Below, one piece after another: positions 5,652 to 10,622 of a stretch of 10,622 nt of DNA. A program made the position numbers and the translations under genes. The notes under the pieces were generated by a model. It saw nothing but the letters and a program-made list of their open reading frames with translations, was not told the origin of the DNA and made no database searches. Source of the stretch: Bifidobacterium sp. UBA744 (GTDB lineage Bacteria > Actinomycetota > Actinomycetes > Actinomycetales > Bifidobacteriaceae). The number at the start of each line of letters is the position of its first letter. Positions within the stretch are counted from its first letter, which is position 1. The stretch is taken from NCBI GenBank assembly GCA_002298605.1, contig DBKS01000026.1:1-10622 (forward strand). Reading direction: 5' to 3'.

Positions 5652-7725
5652 AATCGGCGTCCACTTGCATCACATACACATTGCGCCGCAGATTCCTCGC
5701 CTCGGCGCGGCTGATCTCGCCCTCGTCGGCCATATCCTGAATGATGCGCAGCTCGATGGCGTAGCTTTCCTTCTTGATCTCCTCGGCCTGGTTCTGCGCG
5801 CGGGCGCTGTAGCCGACGTTCGGCCGGGCCTGGAGCGCCGCCTTGGCACGCTGGTAGTCCAGAATCATGCCGCTCACATTTTCGGTTTTGAACCGTCCGG
5901 AACCAAGCTCGCCATACAGCTGGGTGATGGTGTGGTCGATGGCAGCCACCTGCAGACGCCGCGTGTGCATGAACAGCTCGTCGTCGCTGACTAGCGGCGC
6001 GGTCCGCCTCACCCGGTTCTCAACGCGCTTGAACAGGCTGTGCGCACGCCGGATCATCGAACTGAACCGCCGGTGGATGCGTCGCCATGCCACATGTGCG
6101 CGGGTTTCGTTCTCGTCGATGCTGCCAAGATGCTCGAGCGCCGTGGAGATGCGTTCCAGCAGCTGGTCGCACGCCTCCTCGGCGATATCCTCCCCGCCAT
6201 CGGACACCGGCTCATGCGCGCGGATGCGGCGACGCTGCTGATCCACATAGTCGTGCTCCCATTTCAGCGTCTGCGCCTGCAACCGGTCGATATCATGCGA
6301 GTCCGGCCCTCCCACGCGCTGCTGCAATCGTGTGATGCGCTGCGTGTAGGAGTTGACCACCATACTGACGGCACGGCGGTTTTCGGGAGTGGTTTTGTCG
6401 CTGAGCTCCTCGATGGTGCGCCGCAGCACCTCGATGGTGATGGCGGTATGCTCGGCCGAATAGTCCTTATGACGATTGGGGGCAAGCAGCGGCAGCACGA
6501 AATTCGCAATGGTCAGGGTCAGGATGATCACGCCGGATGCGATGAAGATCAGTTCGTTGCGCATGGGGAATTCGTCGCCGTATTCAATCCAGTACGGGAT
6601 GGTGAACATCAGCGAGAGCGTAATGGTGCCCTTCGGCCCTCCCACGGTCATGACGGCCGCGCTGCGCCAACGGTCGGCGGTCATCGGGCGTCGCTTGCCG
6701 GTCTCCTGGTCTTTGACCAGGCGCAGCATGACCGCCACCCATATGAAGCGCATGCCCACCACCACTGCGGTGACCAGCAGGATCAGGCCGAGCAGGGTCC
6801 AGTTGCTCACGTCGGGGTCCGCCCAGCTTTTCGTCATGGCGCCGGGCAGCTGCATGCCCAGCAGGATGAACACGGCGCCGTTGAGGCTGAAGGCCATCAC
6901 CGACCATACGGATGACGAGACGATGTTGGTGCGGGCCACGTTCGGCCCCACGCCGGTGCGGTCGAAGCGGATGATCAGGCCGGCCGCCACCACGGTGAGG
7001 ATGCCGGACACATGGATCATCTCCGCCGATAGATACAGCAGGAACGGCAGGAAGATCTCCATCAGGATGCGCGATGTGGTGGTCTCCCATCCGAGCCGGC
7101 GGATGGTTTCGAACAGCCAGTTGACCGCCACGCCAATCAGCATGCCGAACAGCGTGCCGCCGGTGAAGGACACGACGAAGTCGCCCAACGCCTCGCCGAG
7201 TTTGAATGTACCGGTGGTTGCCGCGACGATGGCGAACTGGAAGCCGACGATGCCGGTGGCGTCGTTGAACAGCGATTCGCCTTTCAGCACGGAGGTCTGG
7301 CGCATGCTCAGTGAGGCCTCACGCCCGAGCGAGCTCACGGCCACGGCGTCGGTTGGACCGAGGGCGGCCCCGAGCGCCAAGGCGGCCGACAGCGGAACGA
7401 TCGGCCATGCCGAACCAAGGACGAACCCCACGGCGACCATCGTGGCCGTGGCCAGTCCGATGGCCAGCGACAGGGACAGCTTGATGTTGCGCAGCAGCGC
7501 CGATTTGTCGATGCTGTGAGCCTCTTCGTACAACAGCGGCGCGATGAACAGCACCATGAACAGCTCCGGGTTGAGCTTCACGTCGGGGAACACGGGCGTA
7601 TACGCGGCGGCAAGCCCGAGGGCGATCTGCACCAATGGCGTGGATACGCGGGGGATGAAGCGGCTGATGAATGAGGAGACGAGTACGGCCGCAAGCACGC
7701 ACAGGATCAGCTCAAAAACTTCCAA
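5641..7725 (-). CDS. Na+(K+)/H+ antiporter, CPA1 (NhaP/NHE-like) family, with long cytoplasmic tail
   Basis: A 694-residue cation/proton exchanger expected to handle sodium and pH. Roughly twelve membrane segments fill residues 4-415. Family marks are LALGAALGPTDAVAVSS (Thr125, Asp126), LKGESLFNDATGIV (Asn154, Asp155, the ion-site pair) and the late VGGPKGTITLSL (361-372). Residues 416-694 are hydrophilic, rich in Arg, Glu and Gln, probably helical, and longer than I would expect of many CPA1 tails; they may be a regulatory domain. The start is TTG at 7725: an in-frame stop lies just upstream, and GGAG sits 7 bases before it. The resulting MEVFELILCVLAAVLVSSF is a natural family start. It lies 119 bases after the hydrolase gene on the same strand and may be transcribed with it. 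The leader can form competing hairpins. Confidence 0.93.
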   Translation of the reverse strand: MEVFELILCVLAAVLVSSFISRFIPRVSTPLVQIALGLAAAYTPVFPDVKLNPELFMVLFIAPLLYEEAHSIDKSALLRNIKLSLSLAIGLATATMVAVGFVLGSAWPIVPLSAALALGAALGPTDAVAVSSLGREASLSMRQTSVLKGESLFNDATGIVGFQFAIVAATTGTFKLGEALGDFVVSFTGGTLFGMLIGVAVNWLFETIRRLGWETTTSRILMEIFLPFLLYLSAEMIHVSGILTVVAAGLIIRFDRTGVGPNVARTNIVSSSVWSVMAFSLNGAVFILLGMQLPGAMTKSWADPDVSNWTLLGLILLVTAVVVGMRFIWVAVMLRLVKDQETGKRRPMTADRWRSAAVMTVGGPKGTITLSLMFTIPYWIEYGDEFPMRNELIFIASGVIILTLTIANFVLPLLAPNRHKDYSAEHTAITIEVLRRTIEELSDKTTPENRRAVSMVVNSYTQRITRLQQRVGGPDSHDIDRLQAQTLKWEHDYVDQQRRRIRAHEPVSDGGEDIAEEACDQLLERISTALEHLGSIDENETRAHVAWRRIHRRFSSMIRRAHSLFKRVENRVRRTAPLVSDDELFMHTRRLQVAAIDHTITQLYGELGSGRFKTENVSGMILDYQRAKAALQARPNVGYSARAQNQAEEIKKESYAIELRIIQDMADEGEISRAEARNLRRNVYVMQVDADSGV

Positions 7726-7805
7726 GACTCAACTCCGTCATTGCTTGTTCGGGTGGATTTACAGGGGGTTGAGTCCATTGTATGGACGCATGGGGGCAAT
7801 GCGTC
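7726..7805 (-). promoter_or_regulatory. Antiporter leader with three overlapping, mutually exclusive hairpins
   Basis: Minus-strand RNA can form, 5' to 3': H1, GACGCAT/ATGCGTC (7805-7785, loop 7 bases); H2, GTCCAT/ATGGAC (7787-7773, loop 3 bases); H3, GACTCAA (7775-7769) with TTGAGTC (7732-7726), loop 36 bases. H1 and H2 share bases 7785-7787, H2 and H3 share 7773-7775. The last arm of H3 lies exactly between the GGAG ribosome site (7733-7736) and the TTG start, so H3 could hinder translation and H2 relieve it. Confidence 0.4.
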
Positions 7806-7844
7806 AGCGCCATGCCGTCAGTTGCCATGCATGACACGGCTCCG

Positions 7845-8603
7845 TCACATCACCCCGCTGGCGAGCGCGTTGTTGATCATCCATTCGCGGATGTCGTTGA
7901 ATTCCTCGAGGTTCACGGCGTGGTCGAGCCCGTGGTAGCTTTTGGTCGTCAGCCAGGTGTGCTCTTCCAGCCAGGCGGCGCAGGCGTAGAGCTCGTATTT
8001 GGGCACGACGGTTTCGTTCTTGCCGTAGCAGTAGTAGACGGGGATGTCGAGCGCGGCGAGGCGATCGTCGGCGGGGGCCGTTCCGGCGACGCGGCCGGGG
8101 GCCAGATATCCGGAGAACGACACGGCCGCGCGGTAGCGTTCCGGGTTCAGGCGCAGCAGGTGCACGGCGATGGTGCCGCCTTGGGAGAATCCGATCGGCA
8201 CTACCTCGCGTCCCGCCGGCAGATGCGCAAGCACCCAGTCGTTGACGGCCACGGCGGCGGCGTATACGTCGTAGTCCATGTCGTCCCCGCTGACCAGCGC
8301 GTCGTGGAACCACGAGTAGGCGCCGGGGATGTACGGCCCCTGCGCGTCGGCCAGGGTGTACGGCCCACGCAACGCCACGTAGTCGTTGAAGGGGGCGACC
8401 ATTTCGACGAGTTTGGCGGCGTCCTCTTCGTTGGCGCCCCAGCCGTGCAGCCCAAGGAACAGCGGCCGGGACGGCATCGCCTCGCCATGCTCGCGGGACC
8501 ATAGCACATGGTTGTCGTCCACCGCGAACGGCTCGCCAAAGCGGCCGGGCACCACGGTGGATTCACGCCCGATCAATTCAACATCCTTGTTCTGCGCATT
8601 CAT
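7845..8603 (-). CDS. Alpha/beta-hydrolase, carboxylesterase/phospholipase type
   Basis: A 252-residue serine hydrolase without signal peptide or membrane segment, so probably cytoplasmic. It resembles the carboxylesterase/phospholipase (Abhydrolase_2, YpfH-like) group: the oxyanion-loop LFLGLHGWGANEEDA (48-62), the nucleophile elbow PIGFSQGGTIAVH with Ser140, the acid turn YGKNETVVP and the terminal GLDHAV with His228. At the acid site, where the family usually shows HG..D.VVP, this protein reads GKNETVVP, so Glu197 seems to take the place of Asp. The substrate is unknown; small carboxylic esters are likely. Two close ATG codons exist: 8603 is chosen over 8609 because TACAGT lies 8 bases before 8603 and no ribosome site is seen, suggesting a leaderless message. 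The antiporter gene follows on the same strand after 119 bases. Confidence 0.88.
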   Translation of the reverse strand: MNAQNKDVELIGRESTVVPGRFGEPFAVDDNHVLWSREHGEAMPSRPLFLGLHGWGANEEDAAKLVEMVAPFNDYVALRGPYTLADAQGPYIPGAYSWFHDALVSGDDMDYDVYAAAVAVNDWVLAHLPAGREVVPIGFSQGGTIAVHLLRLNPERYRAAVSFSGYLAPGRVAGTAPADDRLAALDIPVYYCYGKNETVVPKYELYACAAWLEEHTWLTTKSYHGLDHAVNLEEFNDIREWMINNALASGVM

Positions 8604-8611
8604 AGTCATTC

Positions 8612-8617
8612 ACTGTA
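8612..8617 (-). promoter_or_regulatory. Possible -10 box of a leaderless promoter for the hydrolase gene
   Basis: The minus strand reads TACAGT, then 8 bases, then ATG (8603). The ATG at 8609 would be only 2 bases from the box, too near for a start inside the transcript. Confidence 0.4.
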
Positions 8618-8685
8618 GACGGCCCAAACCGCGCGCGGAGTCATGGTTTCGTTGCGGGAATATGAACTTGGTCACGTTCGGACGT

Positions 8686-8720
8686 GGGACTGCGGCGGGG
8701 CGGTGCCGGGACTGCGGCGG
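8686..8720. repeat. Exact 13-base direct repeat, 22-base period
   Basis: GGGACTGCGGCGG occurs at 8686-8698 and 8708-8720 in the gap between the divergent hydrolase and surface-protein genes. Just before it, CACGT (8673-8677) and ACGTG (8682-8686) form a small inverted repeat. Role unknown; a paired regulator site is possible. Confidence 0.6.
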
Positions 8721-8754
8721 AATCACGGCGGCCGGGCGCTCCAGGCGCCTTAAT

Positions 8755-8769
8755 TGAACGCGACGTTCA
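8755..8769. promoter_or_regulatory. Inverted repeat upstream of the surface-protein promoter, possible operator
   Basis: TGAACG (8755-8760), CGA, CGTTCA (8764-8769): a perfect 6-base inverted repeat about 11 bases before the proposed -35 box. No regulator can be named. Confidence 0.35.
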
Positions 8770-8780
8770 GTCAGTGTCCC

Positions 8781-8809
8781 TTCCCATGAATCAACATCGT
8801 GTCTAGAAT
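8781..8809 (+). promoter_or_regulatory. Candidate promoter of the surface-protein gene
   Basis: TAGAAT (8804-8809) as -10 with TTCCCA (8781-8786) 17 bases upstream, four of six matches to TTGACA. The implied leader of about 70 bases contains a hairpin CGCGGC/GCCGCG (8835-8840/8846-8851) and the ribosome site GAGGAAAG (8873-8880). Confidence 0.45.
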
Positions 8810-8888
8810 AACCGCTGGATATGTGATCAGGGGGCGCGGCCGTGAGCCGCGGGTCCTCTGAGGGGAAGCTTTGAGGAAAGTGTGAGCT

Positions 8889-10208
8889 ATGAAGAAGAAG
8901 CTGGTCGCCATCATTGCCGCCGGCGCAACCGCGGTGTCGCTTGCGGCCGCGCCGTTCAGCGCCATGGCCGACGATTCCGGGACGACAGCCGGCGAAACGG
9001 CCAATACCAGCATTATTAGCGATGCCGTCAACCACATCAAGGACACCAACGACCAGATCAGGCAGGATGCGCAAACCACGCTGGATCATATCGGTCAGGT
9101 GCACAACAACATTCACGAGGATGCCGATTCGATCCGCCAGCATCACGAGCAGTTGTGGCAGGACCTCCAGAACGCTCGCGACGACATCAAGGACACCATC
9201 GACACCAAGCATGACGCCGCTCATCAGACCGCCCAGAACATCCATGAGACCGTGCAGGATTCCATCGCCCACACGCAGCAGGTGCTCAAGATGCTGGAGG
9301 AGTTCCACAACACGGTTCGACAGGACGTCAATGACGCGTTCGACAATCTGCAGAAGGATTGGGAGCACGCCCAGAACAATCACGACGCGATGAAGGACGC
9401 GCTGCAGCAGGAGCATGATCGTCTGCAGGCCAACATCGATGCCGCCGTGAACCAGCTGGTGCAGGATCTGAAGGATGCCGGCGAAACCAACCAGCAGCTC
9501 TTCGATGCGATCACCGCGATCCACGACACGATCAAGCAGGATATCGATGCGGTCTTCCAGCAGCTGCGGGAGGATCTCGACAAGGCCGACGAGCACCACG
9601 ACCAGTTCGTCTCCGACCTCAAGGAGGCGCATGATGCGCTGGTCGACGCGGCCGACGACGCGTTCAGCCTGCTGCACACCATTCACGAGACGATTCATTC
9701 GGATGCCGCCAACGCCAAACAGCATGTCACGGATCTGATCAACAACTTCAAGGAAGATCACGATTCCATAGCGAATGCCATCCAGCAGTCCCATGACAGC
9801 TACATCGCCGCCCGCAAGCAGTGGCATGACGACTTCGTCAACGCGCTGGGCGACGCCAACTCGTCAAGCAGCTCGAGCAGCACCGCCAATGCGGTGAACG
9901 CGGCAAGCGGCACCGACGATGGCTCGACCAATGGGGCCAACGGTTCCGCCGGCGCCTCCGGGAACGCCTCCCAGGGCGCCTCCACCACGCAGGCGTCCGA
10001 CAACACCCTCGCCGGGCGCATCGCCAACGCCGGCAAGTCCTCGGATTCCGCGTCCAATGCGGGCGGCGGGACTCTCGCCACCACCGGCGTCGCGATCTCC
10101 GCGCTCAGCGCCATCACGCTGGCTTTGGCGGGTATCGGCTATGCGCTCAAACGCGCCACGGCATGCAAAACGGCAGGCAGGGCGGCATCCCACGGCAGCG
10201 AGGACTGA
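8889..10208 (+). CDS. Secreted His/Asp-rich helical stalk protein with LATTG cell-wall sorting signal
   Basis: A 439-residue surface protein of no family I recognise. Order: signal peptide MKKKLVAIIAAGATAVSLAA with likely cleavage after AMA (27); a long helical, probably coiled-coil region (40-320) built of degenerate repeats that begin [IVF]H[DEN][TN][IV], seen at 71, 118, 139, 211 and 265; a flexible Ser/Gly/Ala/Asn linker (324-395); LATTG (396-400); a hydrophobic helix (about 401-420); and a basic stretch KRATACK. The end is a classic sorting signal of the LAxTG type used by class E sortases, such as the one at 1005-2153. The stalk carries about 25 His in 281 residues, often next to Asp. 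GAGGAAAG lies 8 bases before the ATG. It could be an adhesin, spacer or metal-binding stalk; none is shown. Confidence 0.88.
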   Translation: MKKKLVAIIAAGATAVSLAAAPFSAMADDSGTTAGETANTSIISDAVNHIKDTNDQIRQDAQTTLDHIGQVHNNIHEDADSIRQHHEQLWQDLQNARDDIKDTIDTKHDAAHQTAQNIHETVQDSIAHTQQVLKMLEEFHNTVRQDVNDAFDNLQKDWEHAQNNHDAMKDALQQEHDRLQANIDAAVNQLVQDLKDAGETNQQLFDAITAIHDTIKQDIDAVFQQLREDLDKADEHHDQFVSDLKEAHDALVDAADDAFSLLHTIHETIHSDAANAKQHVTDLINNFKEDHDSIANAIQQSHDSYIAARKQWHDDFVNALGDANSSSSSSSTANAVNAASGTDDGSTNGANGSAGASGNASQGASTTQASDNTLAGRIANAGKSSDSASNAGGGTLATTGVAISALSAITLALAGIGYALKRATACKTAGRAASHGSED

Positions 10209-10221
10209 CGAATGACCTGGG

Positions 10222-10239
10222 GACAGAGCGGACAGAGCG
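10222..10239. repeat. Tandem 9-base duplication
   Basis: GACAGAGCG occurs twice in direct succession (10222-10230, 10231-10239), shortly after the surface-protein stop. It looks like a small slippage product. Confidence 0.6.
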
Positions 10240-10355
10240 GGGCGCACCTCCGCGATGGCAAGATTGTAAAGAATCCCCCGGCCGTCTTCCTCCGCAACGA
10301 GAAGCGGACGTAAGCTGATACGGCTTATGCCCGCCGATCCGGCGTGATGGGCAAT

Positions 10356-10376
10356 CTCGCCTGCCATGCAGGCGAG
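10356..10376 (+). other. Strong 9-base-pair hairpin in the leader of the last gene
   Basis: CTCGCCTGC (10356-10364), loop CAT, GCAGGCGAG (10368-10376). It ends 15 bases before the AGGAGG ribosome site of the next gene and lacks a T-run, so it is more likely a leader structure than a terminator of the surface-protein gene. Confidence 0.5.
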
Positions 10377-10405
10377 CACAGTCAGGCAGTCAGGAGGGCA
10401 GCACA

Positions 10406-10622
10406 ATGCCGAACGGGGCTCACGCCAGCGCAACCTATGGAAGTCATATCAGTCCGAATCATCGCAGGACGAGGAAATCGCATAGGCTGCGCAACACCCT
10501 GCTCATTGTCCTGTTTGCGCTTGTCGCCTTTGCCGCCGCGGCCGGCGTGGCGGGCGTCAAATTCTACAAAGAGGCCATGCAGGTCAAGGACCATGAGCTT
10601 CAGGCGGTCACGCTGATCCAGC
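10406..10622 (+). CDS. N-terminal part of a membrane protein (3' end outside window)
   Basis: The ATG at 10406 follows a perfect AGGAGG with 8 bases between, and the frame stays open for 72 codons to the window end. The start is polar and basic (RRTRKSHRLRN), then a membrane helix runs over about residues 31-52 (NTLLIVLFALVAFAAAAGVAGV), followed by KFYKEAMQVKDHELQAVTLIQ, which looks like the start of a helical extracytoplasmic domain. The layout resembles the start of the DUF4012 membrane proteins of bifidobacteria, but this is from memory and too little is present to decide. It lies downstream of the surface-protein gene on the same strand, with a 197-base gap that may hold its own promoter, none of which I can place with assurance. 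Confidence 0.75.
   Translation, partial: MPNGAHASATYGSHISPNHRRTRKSHRLRNTLLIVLFALVAFAAAAGVAGVKFYKEAMQVKDHELQAVTLIQ

Noticed and set aside
8610..9827. 405-codon minus-strand frame opposite the surface-protein gene
   Set aside because: It mirrors the repeats of the helical stalk and yields repetitive Val/Leu/Ile/Gly sequence. The plus frame has a signal peptide, sorting signal and ribosome site.
10237..10253. Hairpin GCGGGG/CTCCGC after the surface-protein gene as a terminator
   Set aside because: The stem is short, contains a wobble and is not followed by T residues.

Overview
The window looks like a chromosomal segment of a high-GC Gram-positive actinobacterium, most likely a Bifidobacterium. 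The evidence is the codon usage, the actinobacteria-specific CrgA, and the gene order PASTA kinase / glutamine amidotransferase / class E sortase / DUF881 / crgA / rhomboid. From memory, that order matches the cell-division and envelope neighbourhood near dnaA in Mycobacterium and Streptomyces. No search was run, so the genus is an inference.

Layout: (1) 1-258, the 3' end of a PASTA-domain Ser/Thr kinase (pknB-like), convergent with the next block. (2) 330-3004, minus strand: a compact run of DUF881 membrane protein, class E sortase (translationally coupled, TGATG overlap) and a PabA/TrpG-type glutaminase subunit. (3) 3126-3650, plus strand: crgA with a long acidic N-terminal extension, divergent from DUF881 across a palindrome, followed by a clear intrinsic terminator. 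(4) 3651-4294: about 640 bases without a convincing gene, holding a family of short repeats, a large stem-loop element and a cluster of DnaA-box-like sites. (5) 4295-5095, minus strand: a rhomboid serine protease. (6) 5270-5509, plus strand: a 79-residue membrane microprotein. (7) 5641-8603, minus strand: a CPA1-type Na+/H+ antiporter and an alpha/beta-hydrolase of the carboxylesterase/phospholipase type. (8) 8889-10208, plus strand: a secreted, His/Asp-rich helical surface protein ending in LATTG, a hydrophobic helix and a basic tail. (9) 10406-end, plus strand: the 5' end of another membrane protein.

How the parts fit: most genes concern the envelope. The kinase, CrgA and DUF881 belong to a neighbourhood linked to division and peptidoglycan control. 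The sortase is of the class that prefers LAxTG signals, and the window also encodes a protein with exactly such a signal, so enzyme and a likely substrate lie about 7 kb apart.

The less ordinary parts are the structured gene-free stretch 3674-4173, the His-rich stalk protein, a set of mutually exclusive hairpins in front of the antiporter's TTG start, and three genes that seem to lack a ribosome binding site and carry a TAnnnT box 6-8 bases before the start codon (probable leaderless transcripts). I see no CRISPR array, insertion sequence, tRNA or rRNA.
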